A stretch of DNA of 40,256 nt, from positions 1 to 40,256 of the forward strand of contig NZ_MVJM01000005.1 in the NCBI RefSeq assembly GCF_002156385.1. The letters run 5' to 3'. The notes under the pieces are model-generated. The model was not told the DNA's origin and did not search any database. It saw only the letters and a program-made list of their open reading frames with translations. Numbering within the stretch: position 1 is the first letter of the stretch; each line of letters begins with the position of its first letter. This DNA comes from Halalkalibacter urbisdiaboli. GTDB lineage: Bacteria; Bacillota; Bacilli; Bacillales; Bacillaceae_D. Below, piece after piece: positions 30,493-38,647 of the stretch. A program made the translations under genes and the position numbers.

Positions 30493-30569
30493 GGTCCGGT
30501 AGTTCAGTTGGTTAGAATGCCTGCCTGTCACGCAGGAGGTCGCGGGTTCGAGTCCCGTCCGGACCGCCA
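30493..30569 (+). tRNA. tRNA-Asp (GTC)
   Basis: 77 nt; anticodon loop CTGTCAC; CCA encoded. Confidence 0.97.
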
Positions 30570-30584
30570 TTATAAATCAAATAT

Positions 30585-30669
30585 GGAGGGGTAGCGAAGT
30601 GGCTAAACGCGGCGGACTGTAAATCCGCTCCCTAAGGGTTCGGCGGTTCGAATCCGTCCCCCTCCACCA
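30585..30669 (+). tRNA. tRNA-Tyr (GTA)
   Basis: 85 nt, class II variable arm; anticodon in GGACTGTAAATCC; CCA encoded. Confidence 0.97.
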
Positions 30670-30674
30670 CTAAT

Positions 30675-30748
30675 AGGGGCATAGTTTAACGGTAGAACAG
30701 AGGTCTCCAAAACCTCCGGTGTGGGTTCGATTCCTACTGCCCCTGCCA
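30675..30748 (+). tRNA. tRNA-Trp (CCA)
   Basis: 74 nt; anticodon loop CTCCAAA between GAGGT and ACCTC; 3' CCA encoded. Confidence 0.97.
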
Positions 30749-30761
30749 GTTGATGATTTAT

Positions 30762-30838
30762 GGCGATTGTGGCGAAGTGGTTAACGCACCGGATTGTGGT
30801 TCCGGCATTCGTGGGTTCGATTCCCATCAGTCGCCCCA
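30762..30838 (+). tRNA. tRNA-His (GTG)
   Basis: 77 nt including the extra 5' G opposite the C discriminator; anticodon in GGATTGTGGTTCC; CCA encoded. Confidence 0.96.
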
Positions 30839-30846
30839 TAAACTAA

Positions 30847-30921
30847 TGGGCTATAGCCAAGCGGTAAGGCAACGGACTTTGACTCCGTCATGCGTTGGTT
30901 CGAATCCAGCTAGCCCAGCCA
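30847..30921 (+). tRNA. tRNA-Gln (TTG)
   Basis: 75 nt; anticodon in GGACTTTGACTCC; acceptor TGGGCTA/TAGCCCA; CCA encoded. Confidence 0.97.
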
Positions 30922-30954
30922 TTTTTTATAAGTAGTCTACCATTATTGTTTCTT

Positions 30955-31025
<71 letters not shown>

Positions 31026-31036
31026 TCACACCAATT

Positions 31037-31125
31037 GCCGGGGTGGTGGAATTGGCAGACACACAGGACTTAAAATCCTGCGGTAGGTGACTATCGTGCC
31101 GGTTCAAGTCCGGCCCTCGGCACCA
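31037..31125 (+). tRNA. tRNA-Leu (TAA)
   Basis: 89 nt, class II; anticodon in GGACTTAAAATCC; CCA encoded. Confidence 0.97.
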
Positions 31126-31129
31126 ACAT

Positions 31130-31203
31130 GCGCCCGTAGCTCAATTGGATAGAGCGTTTGACTACGGATCAAAAGGTTAGGGGTTCGACTCCTCTCGGGC
31201 GCG
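31130..31203 (+). tRNA. tRNA-Arg (ACG)
   Basis: 74 nt; anticodon loop around CTACGGA (A34 is expected to become inosine); CCA not encoded (CTA follows). Confidence 0.95.
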
Positions 31204-31225
31204 CTATGAAAACATATAGTAGTGA

Positions 31226-31302
31226 CGGGAAGTGGCTCAGCTTGGTAGAGCACCTGGTTTGGGACCAGGGGGTCGCAGGTTCAAATCCTGTCTTCCCGAC
31301 CA
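31226..31302 (+). tRNA. tRNA-Pro (TGG)
   Basis: 77 nt; anticodon in TGGTTTGGGACCA; CCA encoded. Confidence 0.97.
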
Positions 31303-31342
31303 TTGTTTTAAGGTCAAGCTTAGATTGTGATTGAAAATAGAT

Positions 31343-31496
31343 GCGGGTGTAGTTTAGTGGTAAAACCTCAGCCACGAGCGTTTACATCGTCGAAACGGCA
31401 ACGAGTTGTCTCGACACAGCAAGCTACGAAGAGTTGCTAGAAGAGGAAGAGACATGAATGTGCGTAAGATGAATGAGGGTAACAATTGAAAAAGAT
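31343..31496 (+). repeat. tRNA-Gly-linked repeat unit 1 (154 bp)
   Basis: Starts with a perfect copy of nt 1-31 of tRNA-Gly (GCGGGTGTAGTTTAGTGG...), cut in the anticodon stem. The interior starts ACGAGCGTTTACATCGTCG (hairpin ACGA/TCGT). It then has CAACGAGTTGTCTCGAC, the stem TGTCTC (31407-31412) with GAGACA (31449-31454), and inner stem AGCAA/TTGCT (31418-31438). Strand AGAAGAGGAA is shared with the fMet units. Non-coding. Confidence 0.88.
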
Positions 31497-31650
31497 GCGG
31501 GTGTAGTTTAGTGGTAAAACCTCAGCCACGAGCGTTTACATCGTCGAAACGGCAACGAGTTGTCTCGACACAGCAAGCTACGAAGAGTTGCTAGAAGAGG
31601 AAGAGACATGAATGTGCGTAAGATGAATGAGGGTAACAGTTGAAAAAGAT
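31497..31650 (+). repeat. tRNA-Gly-linked repeat unit 2 (154 bp)
   Basis: Identical to unit 1 except for one A-to-G change near its end (AACAATTG to AACAGTTG), so the duplication is recent. Ends right at the intact tRNA-Gly. Stem GTCTC/GAGAC at 31562-31566 and 31603-31607. Confidence 0.9.
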
Positions 31651-31724
31651 GCGGGTGTAGTTTAGTGGTAAAACCTCAGCCTTCCAAGCTGATGTCGTGA
31701 GTTCGATTCTCATCACCCGCTCCA
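31651..31724 (+). tRNA. tRNA-Gly (TCC)
   Basis: 74 nt; anticodon loop CTTCCAA; CCA encoded. Only this third copy of the tRNA start continues into a full tRNA. Confidence 0.97.
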
Positions 31725-31740
31725 TTTAATTACATGAAAT

Positions 31741-31817
<77 letters not shown>

Positions 31818-31820
31818 TAT

Positions 31821-31895
31821 TCCACAGTAGCTCAGTGGTAGAGCAATCGGCTGTTAACCGATCGGTCGTAGGTTCGAGTCCTACCTGTGGAGCCA
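31821..31895 (+). tRNA. tRNA-Asn (GTT)
   Basis: 75 nt; anticodon in GGCTGTTAACC; CCA encoded. Confidence 0.97.
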
Positions 31896-31896
31896 A

Positions 31897-31987
31897 GGAG
31901 AAGTACCCAAGTGGCTGAAGGGGCGCCCCTGCTAAGGGTGTAGGTCGTTTACGCGGCGCGAGGGTTCAAATCCCTCCTTCTCCGCCA
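31897..31987 (+). tRNA. tRNA-Ser (GCT)
   Basis: 91 nt, class II; anticodon in CCCCTGCTAAGGG; CCA encoded; only one base after tRNA-Asn. Confidence 0.97.
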
Positions 31988-31998
31988 CTTTTATAAAT

Positions 31999-32073
31999 GG
32001 CCCGTTGGTCAAGCGGTTAAGACACCGCCCTTTCACGGCGGTAACACGGGTTCGAATCCCGTACGGGTCACCA
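31999..32073 (+). tRNA. tRNA-Glu (TTC)
   Basis: 75 nt; anticodon loop CTTTCAC; CCA encoded. Confidence 0.96.
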
Positions 32074-32080
32074 ACGAAAT

Positions 32081-32156
32081 GGAGGATTAGCTCAGCTGGG
32101 AGAGCACCTGCCTTACAAGCAGGGGGTCGGCGGTTCGATCCCGTCATCCTCCACCA
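32081..32156 (+). tRNA. tRNA-Val (TAC)
   Basis: 76 nt; anticodon loop CTTACAA; CCA encoded. Confidence 0.97.
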
Positions 32157-32161
32157 TATAT

Positions 32162-32300
32162 TCCGGTCTAGCTCAACTGGTAGAGACGAGCGTTTACCTC
32201 GTCGAGTAAGCAACGAGTTGTCTCGACGTAGTCAACTACGGAGCATTACTAGCTAGAGGAAGAGACACAAGAGCATAAGGTTCGATTCACATAATAGCAT
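32162..32300 (+). repeat. tRNA-Thr-linked repeat unit (139 bp)
   Basis: Starts with the first 24 nt of tRNA-Thr with two changes (first base T, and CAACTGG for CAATTGG), cut at the end of the D arm. The interior ACGAGCGTTTACCTCGTCG and CAACGAGTTGTCTCGAC are almost the same as in the tRNA-Gly units. Stem TGTCTC (32219-32224) with GAGACA (32262-32267). The inner stem changed with pairing partly kept (AGT...ACT for AGC...GCT). The hairpin GACGAG/CTCGTC is one to two pairs longer here. Confidence 0.86.
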
Positions 32301-32373
<73 letters not shown>

Positions 32374-32392
32374 CTTTTATATTATTAAACTT

Positions 32393-32474
32393 GCGGGTGT
32401 GGCGGAATTGGCAGACGCGCTAGACTTAGGATCTAGTGTCTTATGACGTGGGGGTTCGACTCCCTTCACCCGCA
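32393..32474 (+). tRNA. tRNA-Leu (TAG)
   Basis: 82 nt, class II; anticodon in AGACTTAGGATCT; CCA not encoded. Confidence 0.96.
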
Positions 32475-32486
32475 TTTCAAAACTGA

Positions 32487-32563
<77 letters not shown>

Positions 32564-32581
32564 TTTAACTACATACCTTTC

Positions 32582-32618
32582 AAGGCACGAATCATTTCTT
32601 AATGTTTCGTGCCTTTTT
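32582..32618 (+). terminator. Terminator of the rRNA-tRNA operon
   Basis: AAGGCACGAA / TTCGTGCCTT stem followed by TTTTTG, 19 bases after the last tRNA. Confidence 0.92.
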
Positions 32619-32686
32619 GTTAGGGGTTGTAGTTAAAATATGGTATGATTTCCTATATTAAAATAGAAATGAGTAGAGGTCTTAAA

Positions 32687-33412
32687 ATGGCTAACGTAAT
32701 ATTATTTGATTTAGATGGTACGTTATTACCGATGGATACTGATTCATTCGTAAAACATTATATTAAAGAACTAGCACCGAGAGTAGGGCATATTCTAGAA
32801 CCGAATTTATTTGTGAAGGCCCTATTGGCAGGAACGGATGCGATGATTCATAATCTTGATTCTAAAAAGACAAATGAACAAGTGTTTGAAGAAACTTTTT
32901 TAAGATTGACAGCTTTAAAAAGAGAAGAGATTTGGCCGACATTAGATGATTTTTATGAGACGGTGTTTCCGACTTTTTCTAGCTTAACTCAACCAACGCC
33001 ACTAGCGAAGAGTCTTTTAGAAGAAGCAATTAGTCAAGGCTATAAATTAGCGATTGCTACAAATCCAGTCTTTCCAAAGGTAGCGATATATCATCGACTT
33101 CAATGGGCTGGAATTGCTGAGGTACCATTTGAGCTTATCACGGTGTATGAAGAGAGTTCGTTTACGAAGCCTCATCATTATTATTATGAGTCGATTTGTG
33201 AGCAATTACATACAAAGCCAGAAGATTGCATCATGATTGGAAATGATATGCAAGAAGATATGGTTGCAGGAACACTAGGAATGAAGACGTTCTTAGTTGA
33301 AGGAAATGTCATTGATCGTGGTACATCAAACTATCCAATTGATGATCACGGTACATTGGAAGAACTCTATCAAAAGCTACAAAAGCAAGAAGGGATTTTC
33401 GCTAAAGCGTGA
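32687..33412 (+). CDS. HAD-superfamily hydrolase
   Basis: 241 aa from ATG 32687, chosen because AGAGGT precedes it and the motif I DLDGTLLP (Asp8, Asp10) then falls near the N-terminus. The 14 extra codons upstream lack a ribosome binding site. Motif II in LAIATNPVF, the Lys region FTKPHHYYY, and motif IV MIGNDMQEDMVAG are present. A helical cap lies between motif I and II. Phosphatase or related hydrolase, substrate unknown. The end overlaps the edge of a decayed minus-strand gene. Confidence 0.88.
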   Translation: MANVILFDLDGTLLPMDTDSFVKHYIKELAPRVGHILEPNLFVKALLAGTDAMIHNLDSKKTNEQVFEETFLRLTALKREEIWPTLDDFYETVFPTFSSLTQPTPLAKSLLEEAISQGYKLAIATNPVFPKVAIYHRLQWAGIAEVPFELITVYEESSFTKPHHYYYESICEQLHTKPEDCIMIGNDMQEDMVAGTLGMKTFLVEGNVIDRGTSNYPIDDHGTLEELYQKLQKQEGIFAKA

Positions 33413-33912
33413 AGGCATATACATTCATTTTGCTCTGACCACTGCCACCATCTAGTTGTTGCAGCGACTAGTTTTCGTTTTTCTACGGAAAACATCCGTC
33501 TGAGTGTACCAAAATAGTATTGCATAAAGGTATTGTCAATCCGGTTTTGTTTATATTGAAAGACCGTTTGCTTAAACGTTTTGATAATCGTTGGCAAAAG
33601 AGATTTAACAGGAGTGCTCTCATCAAAGTTAGCGCCGTAATACGCTATTTAGGTTTTCGTCCATAATTCGCAAATGGTTGATGCTTGATTGAAGGTTGAA
33701 AGGGTCGGGGATTGAGTCGGGGACGAATGTGAAATCGAGTTCTGAATGGTTATCTAACGTTGACGTATCAAGACGTTTAGTATATTTCTTTTTATCTTTC
33801 TTTAGAAAAATGATGTTCGAAAGTGTCAGAGCTCACTCCATTGATTCGTAAATTCTTTTACATTTGAAAACTGAATTAATTGAGTGAATTGTTCAATATT
33901 TCTTGATTTCAT
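33413..33912 (-). pseudogene. Unidentified gene with two frameshifts and a lost end
   Basis: On the minus strand AAGGAGG precedes ATG 33912, which opens MKSRNIEQFTQLIQFSNVKE and reaches a stop at 'WSEL*'. Shifting frame continues LTLSNIIFLKKDKKKYTKRL to a second stop near 33650. A second shift gives GANFDESTPVKSLLPTIIKT and FMQYYFGTLRRMFSVEKRKL, ending inside the HAD gene's 3' end. So one protein frame, about 165 codons, is split into three. The family is unknown to me. It once had a good start site. Confidence 0.7.
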
Positions 33913-33987
33913 TTTTTTATTCCTCCTTAGTACGTTGCTTCATTTTATATATACATATAAAAATATATATTTAAAAGGAGTCATGAA

Positions 33988-34785
33988 ATGGAACACAATG
34001 GTGATTGGAAAACGTTGTCCAACGAAGCATTAACAAAGGAGGAAAAGCTAAAATGGGCTAAAGTCTGTTATCCTGAACTGGTTCAGCTTGTACAGTTGTT
34101 ACAATCATCCACATATACAGTAGTACTGACTGGTGCTGGAATGTCAACGGAAAGTGGAATTCCAGACTTTCGCTCTCAGTCCGGTTGGTGGAAAAACATT
34201 GACCCGCGGAAAGTGGCAACAGTAGATGCATTAGAAGAACATTACTCCTTGTTTCAGGAATTTTATCAAACGAGGGTTAAGGCGCTAGAAAACATTGAAC
34301 CCCATATTGGACATTATATTCTTGCAAAATGGGAAAAGAAGAACCTGATTCAAGCAATAGCCACGCAAAACGTAGATGGGCTACACCAAAAATCAGGTTC
34401 AAAGACAGTCTATCCTTTACATGGTTCGATTCGCTCGTTTCGTTGTCATCATTGTGACCAAGCGGTTAAAGAAGAAGTGTTTATGAATGAGGACTCCTGC
34501 AGTATATGTGGCGGAAAGCTTCGGCCAAATGTTGTGTTGTTTGGGGAAACTTTACCAAGTGACGTATGGGACTCCGCTTATCAAAGCATCGAGCAAGCAG
34601 ATTTAGTCATTGTGATTGGAACAAGCTTAGAAGTGTATCCAGTAAATGAACTACCATCATTGACGAAAGGGAAAACCGTATTAGTAAATGTCGATGAGGT
34701 AAGTGGGTTTTATCCCTTTGATGTTATCGTTAAAGGTAAAGCTAAGGAAGTGTTAGAAAAGCTTAATGAGCTACTTGAATTATAG
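33988..34785 (+). CDS. NAD-dependent protein deacylase (sirtuin)
   Basis: 265 aa Sir2-family enzyme that removes acyl groups from lysines with NAD. Motifs in order: GAGMSTESGIPDFRS (49-63), TQNVDGLH (126-133), catalytic His145 in PLHGS, zinc cysteines C153-C156 and C171-C174, and GTSLEVYP for NAD. Complete length, with an N-terminal extension of about 30 residues. The Tyr/Arg pair of desuccinylases (YxxR) is not seen at the usual place, so deacetylase activity is more likely. ATG 33988 has AAAGGAG upstream. Convergent with the next gene. Confidence 0.93.
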   Translation: MEHNGDWKTLSNEALTKEEKLKWAKVCYPELVQLVQLLQSSTYTVVLTGAGMSTESGIPDFRSQSGWWKNIDPRKVATVDALEEHYSLFQEFYQTRVKALENIEPHIGHYILAKWEKKNLIQAIATQNVDGLHQKSGSKTVYPLHGSIRSFRCHHCDQAVKEEVFMNEDSCSICGGKLRPNVVLFGETLPSDVWDSAYQSIEQADLVIVIGTSLEVYPVNELPSLTKGKTVLVNVDEVSGFYPFDVIVKGKAKEVLEKLNELLEL

Positions 34786-34794
34786 AAATTTTTG

Positions 34795-35655
34795 TTACAT
34801 TTCGTGCGTAATCGTAGGGGGATGCCTTTTCTCTTTCACCACAGTAATAAGTAAGAAAATAAAGATGCAAACATAAACGACGAAGGAAAAAATGGCGACT
34901 CCAATAATGAAAGAAAGCTCAAAAATGGATTGACCTAAGAGTGTTTGTATGGCAATAGAGATAATAGCAATCGTCCATACAATACCACAAATGTGAATAA
35001 GACGCCTTCCATGTATTTTCTGCTGTTGTTCAAGTAACCATGCGATAATGGGAATAAACTGAAGCCCGTGAAATCCAAAGCCATGGAGCCAAATGATATT
35101 ACCGGTATCACCCGTAAATCTACTTTGAAGAACACTTATCCATATTCCTGCGGCAAAGGAAAGCATTGTCGTTAACATCCCATAACGAATCGCTATAATA
35201 ATACCGCGACGTCCTTCTGTCAATTTATTTTTTTTGAAAAAGTGACTCGCAAAAACGATGTAAAAACCAATCATCGTAAAAGCTACCAGGCCGAATATCA
35301 TGGCAAGGATACTATCGATAGGGCTACCAATTTGTGTAAACCTTGGATCGATCCCACGCAAATGCTGTATCGTTTCAAGACCATAGCTATAAAGTGCTGC
35401 CACTACATACGCCCATCTAAAGGTAATAAGCATTCGTCTAGACAATTGGGCAAATCCAATAATGAGTGCTGTCGTTATAAGAAAAATCCCAAGTGAAACA
35501 TTAAAAGAAACAGCCTTTGACAGATTCCCTTCAGCACCGGTAGTAGCGCCAAAGATCATAATATAGATTTGACAAAACAAACCTAACAACAGGCCAAGTA
35601 ATCCAGTTACCAATAAAACCTTTTCTTTTTTTAAAAGCGAGATCATTTCTTGCAT
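34795..35655 (-). CDS. Multi-spanning membrane protein of unknown function
   Basis: 286 aa, about eight hydrophobic segments and a short basic C-terminus. Segments near 13-35, 48-67, 75-92, 115-140, 160-180, 190-205, 220-240 and 248-272. A WLHGFGFHGLQFIP loop with two His residues is the most conserved-looking piece and might bind metal or heme (inference). No known family recognised. ATG 35655 has AGGAGG 7 bases upstream. Confidence 0.75.
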   Translation of the reverse strand: MQEMISLLKKEKVLLVTGLLGLLLGLFCQIYIMIFGATTGAEGNLSKAVSFNVSLGIFLITTALIIGFAQLSRRMLITFRWAYVVAALYSYGLETIQHLRGIDPRFTQIGSPIDSILAMIFGLVAFTMIGFYIVFASHFFKKNKLTEGRRGIIIAIRYGMLTTMLSFAAGIWISVLQSRFTGDTGNIIWLHGFGFHGLQFIPIIAWLLEQQQKIHGRRLIHICGIVWTIAIISIAIQTLLGQSIFELSFIIGVAIFSFVVYVCIFIFLLITVVKEKRHPPTITHEM

Positions 35656-35821
35656 TCGTTATCCTCCTTCTTCAAGATATCCCTAATTTTAGGCTATTTC
35701 TTTCCGGAAGTCTCTAGTTTTAAAAAAAAAATACATAAAATTAATACGACTGAAGACGAAACTTCTTATCATATCGAGTCGTTAAATAATGAATGGATGG
35801 ATAAAGCGAGGAGGTGAGGAG

Positions 35822-36295
35822 ATGGCAGTGGGTAGTTTGGCGCTCTTTGCTATTTTAGCGTTAGGTGTTTTTCTATTGCTTTTAGGAGTGAAAGGTGTAA
35901 GCAAGTCAAAAGAAGAGGAGCGAGAAGAAATGGTGAAGCTTGTTTATCATTATGCGGTTGCCTTTATTACATTAATTATGGTTATTGGCGGTGGGGTTTT
36001 TGCATTTATGGCTGTAGCAGACTATGTATCACCTAATACGTATATCGAATCATTTGAAGACTACAAAAATATGTACGTTCATCAACCGAAAGAGCAGGTG
36101 GAAGCAGGGGGAATCGAACATAAAAGTGACGAAGAATTAAGAGAGCAGTATGTAACGATGAAACAGCAACGAATTGAAAATGCAAAACAACAAGCGATTA
36201 ATAGTTTAATTAAGAGCTTAGGCTGGATTATTATTCCACTCCCAATCTATTTAATTTTTCAACGTCGGATCAGCCGAGAGAAGAAAGTAATCTAG
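35822..36295 (+). CDS. Small membrane protein with cytoplasmic/outer coiled segment
   Basis: 157 aa from ATG 35822. The frame extends to 35789, but GGAGGTGAGGAG sits just before 35822. Membrane segments near 6-24, 42-66 and 132-150. Between the second and third lies a charged helical stretch (HKSDEELREQYVTMKQQRIE). Function unknown. It precedes the SRP RNA gene, so no operon partner is seen. Confidence 0.72.
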   Translation: MAVGSLALFAILALGVFLLLLGVKGVSKSKEEEREEMVKLVYHYAVAFITLIMVIGGGVFAFMAVADYVSPNTYIESFEDYKNMYVHQPKEQVEAGGIEHKSDEELREQYVTMKQQRIENAKQQAINSLIKSLGWIIIPLPIYLIFQRRISREKKVI

Positions 36296-36439
36296 ACTGT
36301 TAGGTTGATCATTTACAATTGGTGTTAATAAGAGAGCAACTAGCAAACATATGGTGGGTAGGATAAAGTTGGTGCGACTTACAAATTGTTTACATGGATT
36401 ATTCCAATAAAACCGGTTACAATAAGAATAGTTAAGAAA

Positions 36440-36710
36440 TGGTCGCAATAGACGGGGAGGTAGCGGTGCCTTGTAACCTGCAATCCGCTAAAGCAGGGTT
36501 GAACTCCCACTGAAGGTCGGATGATGTGAAGACTGCCCTATTGATTCAATGATGAAGAAAAAGTTTCTAGCAACGAAAACCCAACGAAACTGGTCAGGTC
36601 TGGAAGGAAGCAGCCATAAGTCGGTACCCTTTCGTGTGCTGGAGGTCCTTTTTCTGAGTTGAAGACATAGGTAACGTTTAGGTCATTCAATCATAGGTGG
36701 GTTTGTGGCT
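36440..36710 (+). ncRNA. ffs: Signal recognition particle RNA, large Bacillus type
   Basis: The apical SRP domain GGTCAGGTCTGGAAGGAAGC (36592-36611, then AGCC) is unmistakable, with the GGAA tetraloop that Ffh binds. The Alu domain is ACGGGGAGGTAGCGGTGCC ... GAACTCCC from about 36453 to 36507. Long helix 5 pairs GAAGAAAAAG with CTTTTTCTGAGTTGAAG and runs to about 36700. The ends are estimated from pairing. About 270 nt, as in B. subtilis scRNA. Confidence 0.92.
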
Positions 36711-36728
36711 TTACATAGAATAAAGAGC

Positions 36729-36756
36729 GAAATCCCTTTTGTGAGGGATTTTTTTG
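36729..36756 (+). terminator. Terminator after SRP RNA
   Basis: AAATCCCT / AGGGATTT stem followed by TTTTTTT. Confidence 0.88.
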
Positions 36757-37044
36757 TTGTTTAGGAAACTATAGATAATTGGTTTGTAGGTAAGTGAAAG
36801 CATAATCGAAGAAGGCAATGGCTCCACACATTGCTTTAAACAAACCGCTTTGCGGATTTATTCTTGACGAAAAGAGTAAGGGCGATCAGATTTCATTTAA
36901 AGAAAAATGTGAAAGCGATTTTTCTTATTTTACCTTCCAATTGCAATGGTATATGATAGAGTAGGTAAGAAATTACATAGCTATGAAGTAGTCAATTTCA
37001 TATCGGAAGTGACGAAAGATGGTTTTAGGGGAGGAAGAACGTCT

Positions 37045-38220
37045 GTGTTGGAACAAAATGTGACGAGACTTACTGTTGATGGGAAGGAGATTATTCTTCT
37101 TGGAACAGCTCATGTATCGAAGCAAAGTGCTGAGCAAGTAAAAGAACTGGTCGAAACAGAAAAGCCTGACACGGTTTGCATCGAGTTAGATGAACAACGC
37201 TATCAATCGATGATGGATCAGGATCGCTGGAAAAGCATGGATATCTTCAAGGTCATTAAAGAAAAGAAAGCAACGCTATTATTAATGAACCTCGTCATCT
37301 CCTCCTTTCAAAAGCGAATTGCCAAACAATATGAGATTAAGCCCGGACAAGAAATGATTCAGGGGATTGAATCAGCTGAAAAAATTGGTGCAAACCTTGT
37401 TCTAGCTGACCGGAACATCCAAATTACGTTTGCACGAATTTGGAGTGGGGTAGGGCTGATGGGAAGAGCTCGTCTTCTTATGGAGATTATCGGCAGTATC
37501 TTTAGTAAGGACGAAATCACAGAGGAAGAATTAGAAAAACTTAAATCAGAAGATATGCTTAATTCGATGCTTCATGATTTTACTGTGAATTTCCCTAAAC
37601 TTAAGGTACCTTTAATTGACGAGCGTGATCAATTCTTAGCACAAAAAATTAAAGAAGCACCAGGTAACAAAATTGTTGCTGTATTAGGAGCAGCCCACGT
37701 TCCTGGTATAAAAGAAGAAATTAAGAAAGATCATGATTTACAAGCATTGTCGGTTAGACCGAAAAAATCAAATGCGCCAAAACTGATTGGCTGGTTGATT
37801 CCGATTTTTATCCTAGCGATTATCGGCTATGCCTTTTTAGCTAATCCGGACGCAGGTGTCGATTTAACGATGAGCTGGATTCTCTGGAACGGTTTCTTTG
37901 CAGCACTTGGAGCAGCCATTGCATTTGGTCATCCACTTACAATACTAGCTTCCTTTATCGTTGCACCTTTTACCTCCTTGTACCCATTATTGGCAGCAGG
38001 GTGGTTCTCGGGAATTGCCGAGGCCTACTTCCGCCGTCCGAAAGTAGCCGATTTCGAAAACCTATCGGATGATGTGTTTACATTAAAAGGATTTTGGAGT
38101 AATAAAGTAACCCGGATCCTTCTCGTTGTGGTCTTAACGAATGTAGGAAGTACGTTAGGAACAGTCATCGGTGGGGCTGATGTGATTCGATTGTTTATTA
38201 AAAATATTTTAGGAACATAA
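37045..38220 (+). CDS. TraB/PrgY-family membrane protein
   Basis: 391 aa from GTG 37045. The frame is open from 36946, but GGGGAGG lies 10 bases before 37045, and the family start (xVTRLxVDGKEIxLLGTAHVS) fits there. Motif GTAHVS at 20-25 and CIELDEQR are typical, and LGAAHVPGI is near residue 212. The second half has four membrane segments (about 252-390). TraB/PrgY proteins shut down pheromone activity in enterococci; the role in Bacillus is unknown, and a metal-dependent peptidase (Tiki-like) fold has been proposed. Single gene with terminator. Confidence 0.88.
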   Translation: MLEQNVTRLTVDGKEIILLGTAHVSKQSAEQVKELVETEKPDTVCIELDEQRYQSMMDQDRWKSMDIFKVIKEKKATLLLMNLVISSFQKRIAKQYEIKPGQEMIQGIESAEKIGANLVLADRNIQITFARIWSGVGLMGRARLLMEIIGSIFSKDEITEEELEKLKSEDMLNSMLHDFTVNFPKLKVPLIDERDQFLAQKIKEAPGNKIVAVLGAAHVPGIKEEIKKDHDLQALSVRPKKSNAPKLIGWLIPIFILAIIGYAFLANPDAGVDLTMSWILWNGFFAALGAAIAFGHPLTILASFIVAPFTSLYPLLAAGWFSGIAEAYFRRPKVADFENLSDDVFTLKGFWSNKVTRILLVVVLTNVGSTLGTVIGGADVIRLFIKNILGT

Positions 38221-38225
38221 ATGTG

Positions 38226-38253
38226 AAAGCTGCCTTCAAATAGGTGGCTTCTT
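38226..38253 (+). terminator. Terminator of the TraB-family gene
   Basis: AAGCTGCC / GGTGGCTT stem, then CTTTAAATT. Moderate. Confidence 0.65.
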
Positions 38254-38312
38254 TAAATTAAGAAAGATGCAATAAAAATAATAATAATAGTAATTTTGGG
38301 AGGTGCCTTGAA

Positions 38313-38435
38313 ATGAAAATAGCACTTATTTTAGTGTCATTATTTATCCTAATTCTATCGAGTTGTTCTTCTTTTGACAATTGTGTTTGTGCTGACGAAG
38401 AAGAGTCACAAAGTGAAAGGTATGTACAACCTTAA
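38313..38435 (+). CDS. Tiny lipoprotein
   Basis: 40 aa: MKIALILVSLFILILSSCSS is a complete lipoprotein signal with the lipobox LSSC at 15-18. The mature part is only 23 residues (SSFDNCVCADEEESQSERY), acidic, with a CVC pair. GGGAGG lies 9 bases before the ATG. It is short but well formed. No relatives known to me. Probably membrane-anchored outside the cell. Confidence 0.7.
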   Translation: MKIALILVSLFILILSSCSSFDNCVCADEEESQSERYVQP

Positions 38436-38647
38436 ACGGCTCTCACTGATTGTTGATCTTACTGTCGAATCTCTATTACATTAATCTTATCATTCTACAC
38501 GGCATACATAATCTACCCACCGATAGATGATACATAATCCGATAAGGCATAGCATTACTCTAAGAAAAAGGCCTTAATTAGATAATTGGGCAAAAATGGA
38601 ATGGCAGAGCTATAATAAAAAAAGACTATTTTTAACAGAGGTGACCT

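Noticed and set aside
36251-36448. Minus-strand 65-aa frame before the SRP RNA
   Set aside because: No ribosome binding site and overlaps a plus-strand gene end and the SRP promoter region.
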